Positions 22,215-33,139 of a DNA stretch of 64,000 bases are shown piece by piece. A program made the position numbers and the translations under genes. The DNA is from Agapetus fuscipes (Eukaryota > Arthropoda > Insecta > Trichoptera > Glossosomatidae), in contig OX637335.1 of the NCBI GenBank assembly GCA_951799405.1, positions 21,146,342-21,210,341 on the forward strand, in the 5' to 3' direction. How positions within the stretch are numbered: position 1 is the first letter of the stretch; every line of letters begins with the position of its first letter. A model generated the notes under the pieces. That model was not told the DNA's origin, did no database searches, and saw only the letters and a program-made list of their open reading frames with translations.

Positions 22215-22850
22215 TACGGTGGTATTATAGTTCACTTTTGATAGATATTTGTTTTCTAAAGGGCATTAATCGTCCCCTTAGTAGGTACTGGTTTATCTAA
22301 TGTCCATCACAGGGAATTTTACATGAGCAATGTTTATATGCAGGCCCGGATTAACCCCTCTGGTGCGGGGTAAAGCTCGGGGGCCCCCTACATGCCCCCC
22401 CCCCGCCATGAAAATCTCCCCCCCCTTCCATCCTTCTTTTCCATAACCTCAAAGATGCATATATTTTCCGAAAAAAAAGTACGTTGAAGTTTTTTCCATA
22501 CAATACTTTTTAGCTTTTGGGGGGTACCCCTTGGTAGTGTATGCCTCATACACCCCAAAGATATTTCGTTTTAATGCTTGTAAACTAATTTCTATTAAGT
22601 CATCAGGGACCCTTTTGGTCCCAAATGCCCGGAAAGACCTGGGCACTAATAAAAATATAAGAGTTTTGTTGGCCCTGTGGAGGCCCCCTGAGTGTGGGGG
22701 CCCTGGTTCGGTTGTACCGCTCGAACCGCCCTTAATCCGGGCCTGTTTATATGTGTACTGGACCAACGCGTTTTATAAAAACTGGAAATTTATTGTAAAA
22801 ATATTTAAAACAACTCTCACACCATCGTGCTTTACGTTTTTTTCTTAGCT
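22215..22850. repeat. Dispersed repeat R4 hosting a hAT MITE
   Basis: Flanks of the MITE (ACATGAGCAATGTTTATATG on the left, GTGTACTGGACCAACGCG and ACTGGAAATT on the right) match a continuous segment at about 32030-32095. That segment therefore serves as the uninterrupted paralogue. Confidence 0.7.
22341..22745. mobile_element. hAT-type MITE with 8-bp target duplication TTTATATG
   Basis: 405 bp. Termini are CAGGCCCGGATTAACCC and CCCTTAATCCGGGCCTG. TTTATATG flanks both sides (22333-22340, 22746-22753). An 8-bp duplication and a CAGG start fit hAT. Other members: 5725, 9225 and 58075. The element carries no transposase. Confidence 0.9.
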
Positions 22851-22859
22851 CAGATTATG

Positions 22860-23320
22860 CAGAATGCGATTCCTTTTACAATTTCATTGAATGGTCATCT
22901 TTGAAACAAATGCATGAGCCAAGCAATCACTGGGGGGATTTAATATTAGTATCTTAAACGTTTTCAAGCTTGCTGTCTGGATGGCCAGCTTGTAAATGTA
23001 TGCAAATATATCCGCTGCACTTCGCAGAAGATTGACGGTGTTTGCATTGGCACTTTGTGTTCTCACTTCTCATGTCCTTCAGCTAAAAGCCTCGCCTCTT
23101 GGCTATTGGCAGTTGAGACATGTGGGAGACAAAACCACACACAGCCATCCGGCACAGCGAAACCTTTAAAGGACATTGCAGATTTTACATGAATAAGATA
23201 AACGTTTACTCAGATGACTGAAGCACAAAAGATTTATGTTTACAATATATTATTTACCAATGGAAGACTCCAGGATCCTGTATATTGCGGCAAGTGTAAG
23301 CCAGTCATATAGTCCTAGAG
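22860..23320. other. Unassigned dispersed DNA
   Basis: GCCAAGCAATCACTGG and its surroundings resemble segments near 25345 and 32345, so this is probably old repeat DNA. No gene is seen. Confidence 0.35.
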
Positions 23321-23324
23321 CAAG

Positions 23325-23637
23325 CCCCACATATACGAGTAGTGTAACTTCTTGCCACGTTCTTCCAAAGGGTTTCGCATGTGGCGAGTGACCTATTCAT
23401 TTTTACAGGTTCGCTAACGGCCATACGCCAACCACTTCAGTTGACGGGGGGGTTTTCCAGCTCTTGATGGGACTGGCACTCATTCTTGTGAAGGCTGAGT
23501 AAACCTTGACGGTATTTTATTTTTAGTTTGGAATTAGGCACAAAAAAGGGAAATTATTTTTGACATCCTGAATGGGATTCGAACCCGAGCTTGGTATGGA
23601 ATGCAAGCACTCTAGTACCAACTGAGCTACCGACCAG
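23325..23637 (-). repeat. SINE-A, reverse orientation, full length
   Basis: From CCCCACATATACGAGTAGTG to AACTGAGCTACCGACC. B-box complement GGGATTCGAACCCGAGC is intact. Confidence 0.85.
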
Positions 23638-23827
23638 AATTAAAGTATACTAAATAAGATACCTACTCGTAAAGTCAACGATGAAATTCTCACATGTGAA
23701 TCCGTGATCATGGTGGTAGAATAATAATTGATTTCTTAAAATAAAAATTGAAGAAAAAACTTTGCGTACACTAAACATCTTCATTGACTTAATCAATATT
23801 ATTAAAAATTAACTTTCTTAGCATATC

Positions 23828-24075
23828 TATAATCTATAATCTAAGTTGCAAGGATATATTCATTCAAAGCTCTCAGATGTATGCCCACAAACAAACACGT
23901 GTAGTTCGCGCTTACAAATGCTGATTGTGTACTTACAAATAAAATTCAAACCTTAAATGAACATAAGCCCCACAACTTTTGCCGACCTTCCCTGAAACAG
24001 GGGTGACACTGGCAAAGTGAACCATTTTTTACAGTATGGGTGGTCAGCCTCATACCAACCTATAAGTCAAGGAAT
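23828..24075 (-). repeat. TTE copy, reverse, full length
   Basis: The tail complement is TCTATAATCTATAATCTAAG (7-nt unit), as in 21941-22193. It ends AACCTATAAGTCAAGG. Confidence 0.9.
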
Positions 24076-24395
24076 ATAAACATATAAGTCATATAAACAT
24101 CTAATTTGTTACGAAGAGTGTACCCACACAGAGAGTTCGAGGTTTGGGTATTGAACTACGAGTATAACAGCTGTTTTGGCAGATTGCATTTAGGGCAGCT
24201 GCATCTTACGCTTTCAAAAGACAGGTGAATGTTGAACTAGTTTGTCTTTTCATTCTGTCAAAATGTACAAATTGTTACTCCAACTAGTCAACCTTTTTTC
24301 ATTCAATAAGATACGTTCATTCCCTTCATTATCTTCTTTCTTTGAGATTATTAAAAAAATCAGAAACTGAAATTATTTGTTTATTGGTATGAATA

Positions 24396-25080
24396 TTACC
24401 AGTTTTTAATTTTCTTCTTTTGGTGCCACTTCCATCGAAGATCGGCAAACATCATGGCTATTTTGACCTTGGATGCTGCGACTCGAAACAGTGACTTGGC
24501 GCTTTTATTCATTATTTTATCCATTGTCGCAAGTTTTTCAGCCATGATGTCCCTCGGGATCCCTAAGTTCTCCTTCCTTAAATATGATATGATTAGATGC
24601 AGAAGGCGGTATTTCTCATTTCTCAAAAGTGAAAAAAAATCCTTGACTTATAGGTTGGTATGAGGCTGACCACTCATACTGTACAAAATGGTTCACGTTG
24701 CCAATGTCACCCCTCTTTCAGGGAAGGTCGGCAAGAGTTTCAGGGCTTATGTTCATTTGAGATTGTTTTTTTTTATTGTAGGTCCACATGCGGCATGTGT
24801 GAGCGTGAAATTCTGCGTGTCTGCTTGTGGAAATGCATTTAATATGAATCTCAAATGATACATACCTTTGCAACTTAGATTTAGATTTAGATTTAGACCG
24901 AAGTACATCAGCTTTCTCTGCATAATGGTAGGCAGAAGTTTATTTGTGGTATGCATACGTCGGAGGACTTCTTCATTCGTGACCCGATCACGCCAAGAGA
25001 TCCGAAGTATTTTTTGGTAGATACACATCTTGAATCTTCCTATTGCCTCTAAATTTTCATAGCATTCAGCATTGTCCATC
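24396..25080 (-). pseudogene. LINE reverse-transcriptase C-terminus split by a TTE
   Basis: Reading minus, 25079-24896 gives I-S-W-R-D-R-V-T-N-E-E-V-L and R-K-L-M-Y-F-G. After the TTE, 24625-24396 continues with M-R-N-E-K-Y-R-L-L-H and ends A-S-K-V-K-I-A-M-M-F-A-D-L-R. The intact copy at 59820-60100 joins these two parts as Y-F-G-H-I-M-R-N-E-K-Y, proving that the TTE is an insertion. The frame is degraded. Confidence 0.75.
24628..24895 (+). repeat. TTE copy, full length, nested in a LINE
   Basis: The boundaries are set by comparison with the LINE at 59.9 kb: LINE sequence stops after CATTTCTCA and resumes at ACCGAAGTACATC. The tail is TTAGATTTAGATTTAGATTTAG (6-nt unit). About 7 bp of target appear lost rather than duplicated. 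Confidence 0.85.
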
Positions 25081-25417
25081 AGTTATATACCTACTTATTG
25101 GCAGAAGCAAAAACTCCATGGATGCAAAAAAAAAAACTGGATAAGTCATTCATTGAACTTTTTGTTTATTGTTTCTTTATTGTTTATTCTGGAAGGTGAT
25201 AGTCTGTTTGTCTATTTGCAGTGAACATACTAATTGAGTAGGTACTATAAACTTTTAAAAAATCAGTTAATAGCTGATGACTGCATCAAGTTTTTTCTGG
25301 TTATTTGATCACGAGGTGAGAGCTAAATATTGACATGTCGTCCCCCCAGAGCTTGTTTGGCTTATCTACCATTTGATTCAAAGATGACTTTTAAATGAAA
25401 TAATCTTAAGGACATTA

Positions 25418-25731
25418 TAGACCGGTTGATACCTCAGTTGGTAGAGTGCTTGCATTCAATGAGGAGAGCTCGGGTTTGAATCCCACCAAAAGTGTCACAA
25501 ATGATTTCCCGGTTCGGTGTTTATTTGAAACGCAAAATAAAATACAGGCAAGGCTTACTCAGCCTTTACAAGAAATGAGTAACGGCTGGGAAACCCCCAA
25601 TTCGACTGAAGTGGTTGGCGTACAGCCGGCCCCTATACCTGTAAAAATAAATAGGTTCCACTCGCCAAATGTGAAACCCTTCGGAGATAACGCGGTAAGA
25701 AGTTGCACTATATGAGTAGCTTAGTTGCGTT
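25418..25731 (+). repeat. SINE-A, full length
   Basis: Head GACCGGTTGATACCTCAG, B-box GGGTTTGAATCCCACC, 3' end ATGAGTAGCTTAGTTGCGTT. Confidence 0.9.
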
Positions 25732-25734
25732 AGA

Positions 25735-26300
25735 CATAAACTGAGCTAAGAAAAAAACGCAAAACATGATAATGTGAGATTTGGTTTTAAATATTTTCAA
25801 AATCAATTTCTAGTATTAGTTAGACTTTTCAAATTGTTTTGGTGAAACACTGTGGAATTTCATTTTAAATATTTTATTAAAAAAATAATTTAAAGAACTC
25901 TGCATAAAAAAACTTTGATTTATACCACTGATGAGTATTTATTTTCGAAAAAACGTTTTTAGAGATACATCTTCATCTTTAGACGTATTGGTACAGTATA
26001 CATACAAACATTGCTCATGTGAAATTGTGTACTTCTGTTGGAGATAAATTAAACAAGCAGTAAGGAGACGATGTATCTGAATTGCTTTTTTGCTGCCATG
26101 TGCCGTATGCCCTCCATACAAGTCGTGAAAAAAAATCCTCGCAATAATTGCGCATTCCGTTAAAATTATCGGTTCTTTATGGTCATTTACAGGCAGTACG
26201 GCATGCAAAACGAGAATTCGCAGTCGCTCGAAAAAGTGTGTCAGCACGTCTTAAAGGTGTGTCTTTAGTCTTTAAATAATACTGATTAGTTGCTATAAAA
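25735..26300. other. AT-rich interspersed DNA
   Basis: A minus-strand frame of 102 codons (25939-26247) has no recognisable motif. The TTTTGGTGAAACACTGTGG block near 25837 matches the SINE-C body. Confidence 0.35.
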
Positions 26301-26302
26301 AG

Positions 26303-26650
26303 TCTGGTGGATAGCTCAGTTGGTAGAGTGCTTGCATTCCATGCCAGGGGATAAGGTTTAAATTTTAATCCCCACCGTGGGTACCAGAAATGATTTCCAG
26401 TGTCGAAGTTTATGAAAGGTCTACTCAGACTTCACAAGAAATGAGACAGCCCCTTCAGAAATACGGACACCCCCACTTCAGTTGGAGTAGGGCCGGCCAC
26501 CTTACCTGTAAAAATACATAGGTTCCACACGCTTTATCCAACCTAGTTAACGTAAGTCTGGATGAGCATTTGTGGCCTGTCTTTTGGTAAACGCAACCCA
26601 ACGAAAAGATTTTTTTTGTGCTCCGCCGGGAATTGAACTCACAACCGTCT
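26303..26650 (+). repeat. SINE-A joined to an inverted SINE-B fragment
   Basis: 26303-26530 is SINE-A from GGATAGCTCAGTTGGTAGAG to TAGGTTCCACACGC. From about 26531 to 26650 the sequence is SINE-B in reverse (GTGCTCCGCCGGGAATTGAA). The junction could be a nested insertion or a rearrangement. Confidence 0.7.
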
Positions 26651-26949
26651 GTTTTCTGTAGATAGTTCAATTCAGTGTGACAAACAACTGTTACAGATGA
26701 ACATACATGCTTTAAACTGAATTTATATGACAGCTAAAAGAGGGCGCTGTTATGACCTTGTGGCCTTGAAATTCCTAATCAGTTGGGATTATTTTATTTT
26801 TCTTCAACAAGACATTGCTTATTTTTTAGCAATTCATCTAACATCACATTGAACAATCAAAAGTGAAGTTTTACAAGATGGCGACGTTTGTTTCGATTTT
26901 CGCTAAGGTTTAGGCCTTCTCGATCCATATGTATGATGTTTTTCGTGAA

Positions 26950-27352
26950 TTGAAATAAGTCGCTTCTCGGAGAGGGTGGTGTACCGTGATTGTGTGATGG
27001 TATATAAAGCCATCAATGGCTTGGCTCCATCTTATCTGACTGACATGATTTCGCCTGTCGAGATGGGTGTGAGGAGACAGATATTCATATCTGCGGGTGA
27101 TGGTGCGACAACTTGGTTGAGCCGCGCCGTCGGATGCGTACATATTTCGGATACCGTACTTTTCGTGTTGCGTCTCCGGTGGAGTGGAACAGACTGCCTC
27201 ACGGAGTGAAGAACTCCAAATATGTGGGTGTATTTCGTGGAGCACTTAAGACACACCTTTTTGAAAAGTCTTATTCGTGATTGGAGAGGGCTCTTGAGGT
27301 GTAAACGCACAAAAACGGCGCTCTTTTATCATTTGTAATTTAAAATAAATAA
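26950..27352 (+). pseudogene. CR1/L2-like LINE 3' end with a tail shared by SINE-B
   Basis: The translation, with frameshifts, reads V-M-V-Y-K-A-I-N-G-L-A-P-S-Y-L-T-D-M, then T-Y-F-G-Y-R-T-F-R-V-A-S-P-V-E-W-N-R-L-P and F-R-G-A-L-K-T-H-L-F. These are the hallmark blocks of the CR1/L2/Rex-type reverse-transcriptase C-terminus. After the stop the 3' UTR contains GAGGGCTCTTGAGGTGT and CACAAAAACGGCGCTC. Those are the same two blocks that end SINE-B. Confidence 0.8.
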
Positions 27353-27420
27353 TATAATATAAATATTTAAAAATATAAATGGTAAAACATTGTTTTAATT
27401 CACTTTATTTTATTTGTTTA

Positions 27421-27460
27421 TGCTCGAATATTTTCGCCTAATGAGGCATCTTCAAGAGCA
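27421..27460 (-). ncRNA. Hammerhead-like motif, PLE-2 left arm
   Basis: The minus strand reads TGCTC, then TTGAAGA, helix II GCCT/AGGC, GAAA, then AATATT-C before GAGCA. Helix I (TGCTC/GAGCA) and helix II pair perfectly. The core begins with T where C3 is invariant in active ribozymes, so reduced or no activity is expected. Confidence 0.55.
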
Positions 27461-27988
27461 GAATGGTTACAAATATATTTTTATAATGACTGTGAGGCTT
27501 TATATATTGGTGAGACAGGGAGATCAGTGCGCACAAGATTTAAAGAACATTCCAGAGCACTCAGAGGCTTATCTGCATACTCTGAGATGGTAGACCATTG
27601 CATTGATAAAGACCATACTTTCGATATTACCAATGTACAGGTAATGCACTCAACTAATGAGTGTGAAGTGAGGAGACTGATGGCTCTGGAAGCGTTGGAA
27701 ATCTACAAAAATAAAAATAAAGACTTAGTGAATGAGCAGATTCCCTATGTTTCACCAATATTGCAATAATTTGTTTTTTATTTGTTATTATTATTTTTAT
27801 TTTTATTTAACCAACATATTTTATTTTTATTGTATTAAAAATTTTAATTTCATTATACCTAACAATAATGTATTTTTGAATCTTACATTTGTGTTTAAAA
27901 AAAAAATTTGTCTATGAATTTTGCTTTTGTTTTGGAGAAAAAAAATTGGTTTGAAAATTATTTTATAAAAATATATTTGTAACCATTC

Positions 27989-28028
27989 TGCTCTTGAAGA
28001 TGCCTCATTAGGCGAAAATATTCGAGCA
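27989..28028 (+). ncRNA. Hammerhead-like motif, PLE-2 right arm
   Basis: Exact inverted copy of the motif at 27421-27460, including the C3-to-U core change. Confidence 0.55.
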
Positions 28029-28302
28029 TAAACAAATAAAATAAAGTGAATTACAACAATGTTTTACCATTTATATTTTTAAATATTTATAAAAATGGAC
28101 TTTCACTGTGTTAACAGATCAACACTAAAAAATATTAAAATAAATAAGTCTGGTCAACCTGTTGAATTTGATTATTATTACGAAAATGTGATGATCTGAT
28201 ATTGGAATAATGTGTGGCATTGTGTTGTGAGTTGCGCTGGCTGAAATGTGAGCATTGAACATTGGCATATTAGAGCATACCTTATAATTTTATAGTCTAT
28301 GG

Positions 28303-28759
28303 CAGGGGTCGGCAACCTTTTGTTGTAAAAGGGCCAAATATTTTACGTGGGATTTAGTGCGGGCCGCACGTGGTTAGTGGCGGATCTAACGGTCAGCATT
28401 TCAGCACATGCTGACTACCCTCCCCCCCCCCCCCCGCGCCGCTTCATGTTTCGTGAACATTAATAAATTGACGTACGAACTACAAATGAAAGGCAATATT
28501 AATTCTACCCCCCATAATAAATCTCATATTGTAGAATCCCCGCACATGCCATTGCCTAAAAAAATTTTATACAAATATTTAAGACAAAAATAAAACGCTT
28601 TTTGTCCATTTTTACGATATTTGTTGTATTTGTTTTTCACTCCATTGTGTATGTGTATGATATCGTCCGGCACATGCGTTGCGGCGAATATCTTGCGGGC
28701 CGCACCAAGACGCCTCAAGGTCCGCATGCGGCCCGCGGGCCGCAGGTTGCCGACCCATG
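28303..28759. mobile_element. hAT MITE with 8-bp target duplication GTCTATGG
   Basis: 457 bp. Termini are CAGGGGTCGGCAACC and GGTTGCCGACCCATG, a terminal sequence well known in hAT (Charlie-like) elements. GTCTATGG is present on both sides (28295-28302, 28760-28767). The interior has GCGGGCCGCA blocks and a C-run near 28420. No transposase. Confidence 0.92.
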
Positions 28760-28883
28760 GTCTATGGCATTAAGCATGATGTCATCCAACCTGTTGGTGA
28801 TTTGAGACCTAAGTAGTTGTTACAATATGTACGAGCGAATGCAGTAATTATAAACAGACGTTTAAACATGGATTGCAGACTCC

Positions 28884-29302
28884 CATCTATCTATAATCCA
28901 TACTCTAAGTAGCAAATATATATTGATATTTAATGCATGGCACAAGCAGGTACTTACACATGCTGCATGTGTACATACAAAATACACAAATCCTCTTCTT
29001 CTTCCTTTGGTGTCACTTCTATTGACGATAGGCGACCATCATGGCTATTTTAACCTTGGATGATGCATCTCAAAACAGGGTGCTTTTGTTAAATCACGGT
29101 CGCAGGTTTTTCAACCACAATGTTTTCGGCGTTCCTGAGATCTTCTGCCCTCAATCTTACTTTCCCAACAAAACCTCACATGAACATAAACTTTGCAACT
29201 CATGCCGCCTTTCACTGAGACCGGGGAGGCATTGACAAAAGTGAACCGAGATTTCTAAAGCATGGGGGTCAGCCTCATAAACAACCTATTAGTCAAGGAA
29301 CT
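28884..29302 (-). repeat. TTE copy, reverse, interrupted by a LINE tail
   Basis: The 3' part (28884-28985) and 5' part (29160-29302) are separated by about 175 bp matching the LINE C-terminus and 3' end of 24396-24560 (CCATCATGGCTATTTT). Confidence 0.75.
28985..29160 (-). pseudogene. LINE C-terminal fragment
   Basis: On the minus strand the K-I-A-M-M segment and CTTC-rich 3' tail match the LINE at 59820-60100. Only about 50 codons remain, with frameshifts. Confidence 0.6.
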
Positions 29303-29349
29303 AAAATTAATTGAAACAATCTCGTACTATGGGCCCAGCACCCCGAATA

Positions 29350-29685
29350 CGACAAGGCTACGCTACTAAGCTACACATACAGTGTAGCTTCTCGCCGCGT
29401 TCTTCCCAAAGGGGTCGCATGTGGCGAGTGGAACCTTTTTATTGTAACAGGTAAGGAGGCCGGCCTTATGTCACCCACTTCAGTTGAAGTAGGGGTTTCC
29501 CAGCTCCCGAAGGGGCTGTTACTCATTTCTTTTGAAGGCTGAGTAAACCTTGCCGGTATTTTATTTTGGTTTTGAAATTAACACCGAAACGGGAAGTCAT
29601 TTCTGACACCCTCGGTGGGTTTCGTACCCGGGCTCACGACAAGTAATGCAAGCACTCTACCAACTGAGATATCGACCGGACATAA
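29350..29685 (-). repeat. SINE-A, reverse orientation, full length
   Basis: From ACTAAGCTACACATACAGTG to AACTGAGATATCGACCGG. The tRNA-like head is complete. Confidence 0.9.
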
Positions 29686-29689
29686 CGTT

Positions 29690-30095
29690 GAAAAAAGCCG
29701 GTCAAATACACAGTACGCGACGTTAAGACGCTTAGTGCTGACGCCTTGACGCGCGAGAAGAACGCTACCCAATTGACGAAACAGCTGAAAATTTTAAATG
29801 AGAGTATTACACCTCAGTCTATTATAATGCATTTACCAGTTAGCGTTCCTCCACAATTTTCGGCTAAAACTTCTCAATTACCCGCCAAGATGTTATCAGA
29901 GTCTGAGACAGTAATAACGCGTTATTTATTGTTGTTTCTTACATGCGCTCTCAGGAAAACATCTTCATGTAGCTGTGAGACAATAGACCTGAGATAATGG
30001 AACTTTAACACATCTAATAAATACTGCGTTTAATTCTCATCACAATAATATATGCATGTATATACAAACATCAGAGGCGTTCTTTAACTATATGA
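29690..30095. other. Unassigned DNA
   Basis: An 83-codon plus-strand frame (29746-29997) has no family that I recognise. It has no splice or promoter context. Confidence 0.3.
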
Positions 30096-30096
30096 A

Positions 30097-30235
30097 TACC
30101 TGAAAGGTAAAACTGAATTAGTGACATCTACTACCAGGGAAAACACTAAAAAGTGTGATAATCCTGTAGTTTAGAAATGATATAGTTCACTTACTATGAG
30201 AAGTTACACTCCATAAAATGTTTTATTATCTCATA
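30097..30235 (+). repeat. Dispersed repeat R3
   Basis: Contains GGTAAAACTGAATTAGTG, GAAAACACTAAAAAGTG and CATAAAATGTTTTATTA, as in the 21.6-kb copy. Confidence 0.6.
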
Positions 30236-30362
30236 GGTGCATTTTGCGACCGGACTGTGTGAAAAGAAGGTACCTAAGTCTTTTATGTCGATACTAATCT
30301 AATCTAATAACTCGGCTGACATAGATATTTTCCATATTCTTCTTCTCCTTCCAGAACCTTCC

Positions 30363-30636
30363 TAAACTAATCTAATCTAATCCAATTTAAGTTGCAAAGA
30401 TATGTAAAATTGGGGATTCACATTACATGCATTCTCTTAAGCAGACACGTATAAGTTCGCGCTTGCGCATGCCGCATGTGAACTTACAATATAGAAAACA
30501 AGTCTCAAATGAACAAACACCCTGCAACTCTTGCCGACCTTCCCTGAAACGGGGTGACATTGGCAAAGTTAACCATTTTCTACAGCATGCGTGGTCAGCA
30601 TGGGTACCAACCTATAAGTCAAGGAATATATACAAC
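30363..30636 (-). repeat. TTE copy, reverse, full length
   Basis: The tail complement is CTAATCTAATCTAATCC. It ends ACCAACCTATAAGTCAAGG. A separate (CTAAT)n run at 30296-30307 may be a second tail. Confidence 0.9.
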
Positions 30637-30685
30637 AAATAGCTTTTTAGACATAAACAAATGGATAAACAATAAAATCAATACA

Positions 30686-30840
30686 TTAAAGGTAAAACTG
30701 AATAAGTGGCATATTAAGCTAACGTGATTTCTCAGATAAATGCATCTTTTTTTCCTATTTTCTTCGAGAGAAAACACTAAAGAAATTTGGCAATGCTGTA
30801 GTTTATAACTTTTTCATGAGCACTGCCTTATATCATGTAA
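30686..30840 (+). repeat. Dispersed repeat R3
   Basis: AAAGGTAAAACTGAATAAGTG, TTTCTCAGATAAATGCATC and GAAAACACTAAAG match the other copies. Confidence 0.6.
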
Positions 30841-30844
30841 AAGG

Positions 30845-31610
30845 GTGTTCGACGGCAACAGGAGGATCGAACGTTCAAGATGTGATAAGACAAACAAATC
30901 CGGATTCTACTTCCTGTTCCTTGTTATAAAGGTCATCATTTTAGACCTAAATCAGACTTTCAATAAAACAAAACAGGCTTTCAAGTTTCAACCATTCATT
31001 ACCTTTTTGCACAATAGGATCTGCACTGTAGAATAGAACAATAGGTCCAAGAAAGTGAACTCGCTCTCTCCTCTTTACATACATTAGCGATTTGGACAAT
31101 CAAATCTGAGGATTAATGTTACACATCGCTTGAAACTGGTAAACTACTTAAAAGAACAGGTCAACGGAGAAGTAGAATGTTTAAATTAGCATACAATAGA
31201 GGAGATCCATCATCTCCAGTGTGATACCAACAAAAAACAGATCATTGAAATGTTGCGGTTTCCCCATTCAGTTTTTTTAAATTAAGTTTACAAATCCAAA
31301 AAAAAAAAATGGATAGCAAAAAGTGAGAGGACCCTGAAATGATGGATAAAGTTCTTGAAGACTGTTGTTAGAAGAGTTTACTACGGAACTGAATCCCGAA
31401 TAAATGCCAGAGACAAACTTCGGAAGCGCTTTTCTGCTCAATTCCACTTTGGATATCAATCCAAGTCGGAGCTTGCTGGCGCTTGCGAAAGAACTCCATG
31501 GATAAAATATCACAGTACATCTTATTTTTGGACACGAATCGCCAGCTCGTCGCCTTAAGGTCCTAAGGAATTTAGCAGAATAGCGCTTCTGATGTCTGTC
31601 AAAAAGCCAA
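30845..31610. other. Unassigned DNA
   Basis: Two overlapping frames on opposite strands (31277-31558) show no recognisable motif. Likely an old element body. Confidence 0.3.
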
Positions 31611-31614
31611 AAAA

Positions 31615-31835
31615 AACGTCTTCCTGGCGCGTTTTCCCTGAAGGAGTTGCATGTAGCGAGTGGAACCTATTTATTTTTACAGGTACGGGGGCCGGCCATA
31701 CGCCAACCACTTCTGAACTGAAGTGGTTGCCCTTTTGCCTGTAAAAATAAATAGGTCTACTCGCCGCGTGGTGAGACCCCTTCGGAGAAAACGCTGCAAA
31801 AAGTTGCACTATATGTGTAGCTTAGCATTGTTATC
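31615..31835. repeat. Inverted pair of SINE-A 3' ends
   Basis: 31615-31720 is the SINE-A tail in reverse (GTTGCATGTAGCGAGTGGAACC). 31721-31835 is the tail in forward orientation (AATAGGTCTACTCGCC to GTGTAGCTTAGC). Together they form a potential foldback. Confidence 0.7.
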
Positions 31836-32007
31836 CTTGGGTGCTCTTGGACAATCCTCTTCGGCCACTTCTTGTTGTCTCTTTTAGTATTTTGACCTGC
31901 CCAGCGCCACTTCAGGCTGGCTGTAGGGCCTGTAGGACGTTTAAGGATGTCCCCAATGTCTCTTCAAATATCATTGTTGTGTACTCGTCACCTTAGTGGT
32001 TGTTTGT

Positions 32008-32380
32008 CTTATCTCCAACAGAGGTAATTTCACATGAGCGATGTTTGTATGTGTAGGTACTAGACCAATGCATCTTATGAAAACTGGAAATTGATGAATA
32101 AGTCAAACCAGCACTTGAGAGGGGAGGGGGGACTTGCCGACTTTCCCTGAAGCAGGGGTGACATTGGCAAAGTAATTCATTGTTTACAGTCTCATCTCGT
32201 TTTATACTTCATTGCGAATATGAGTTAAAATTAATGTAATTTTTTTCTTTAGAGCATTCACCTGAAACTAGGGATTTGGTGCTTTTTTTGAGCCATTGGC
32301 GATAGTTTTCATGTAAAGTACATCTTTGAATCAAACGGTAGATAATCCAAACAAGCACTGGAGGGGCGTACTATTTTTAT
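32008..32380. repeat. Dispersed repeat R4, uninterrupted copy
   Basis: GAGCGATGTTTGTATGTG continues directly into TACTAGACCAATGC where the 22-kb copy has the hAT MITE. A reverse TTE fragment (32122-32200, CTTGCCGACTTTCCCTGAAG) lies inside. Confidence 0.65.
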
Positions 32381-32807
32381 TTTTTACATATATATTTTTT
32401 GTTTTTCATGTTATAATGTCACATTGATAAAGATGATGAAACTACGATGAAAAACAACATCATTCAAAAGCAAAATGTTCACCTATTGTTTTTTACTGTT
32501 TTACTTGTTTTTTTTACAAACTGCGAACACACTCTTTTTATGCGTTTTGTGTATAGACGCACATTTCGTTCTACTTACGCATTTTAGTTCCCACTTGTTA
32601 GAACAAACGATATATTTGTCTGTCTATTCTTAAATGAAAACAAAAGAAAGTCGCAAAAAAAGAATCTTTTACACATGGCAAACATTTTTTTTTTACGTCT
32701 GATTCTTGGGGTCAAAAGTTCAAACGTATATGTACAAATCCAAATAATATTGATACTTATGTACATTGTACATGTTTGATTTAAGTTATTTCAGGAACAT
32801 TTGTTTT

Positions 32808-33132
32808 CAGTGAGGTCCGCACATTTAAAAAAGTGAAAAAAAGTTATGACGTAACACACCTGTGCTTATAGGGAAAAAATATTCTTATAAAGAATACTTG
32901 CTAAGGGCCCTGAGAACATAGACGTTTAATATTTTAAGTCGATATAAATAAAAACTTGTAATATCCTCGCAAAAAACATTTGAACTTCATTTTCATGGAT
33001 TCCGATTTTTTTTTCATTTGTAACTTTTATGGAACTGCCATCCTATGCAACCAATAATAAAATATTTGTCTACATTTTCCATAGCGGCCCGGCCGGTTGA
33101 TGACACAATCAATTCACGTACGGACCTCACTG
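32808..33132. mobile_element. Inverted-repeat element with CAGTGAGGTCCG ends
   Basis: 325 bp bounded by CAGTGAGGTCCG at the left and CGGACCTCACTG at the right. No target duplication is evident beyond TTT. The interior is AT-rich and non-coding. The superfamily is unresolved; the CAGT start is compatible with Tc1/mariner-like MITEs. Confidence 0.65.
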
Positions 33133-33139
33133 TTTCCTT

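Larger units (their letters stand above)
27353..28134 (+). mobile_element. Penelope-like element PLE-2, truncated, with inverted terminal segments
   Basis: Plus-strand frame 27490-27769 encodes the GIY-YIG endonuclease end: A-L-Y-I-G-E-T-G-R-S-V-R-T-R-F-K-E-H (Y-I-G, catalytic R and E-H region). The reverse transcriptase is missing. Inverted segments of about 125 bp (27357-27486, 27960-28088) each contain a hammerhead-like motif. The 13-bp word TTAAAATAAATAA flanks the element at 27340-27352 and 28135-28147. It lies in the AT-rich tail of the preceding LINE. Confidence 0.85.
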
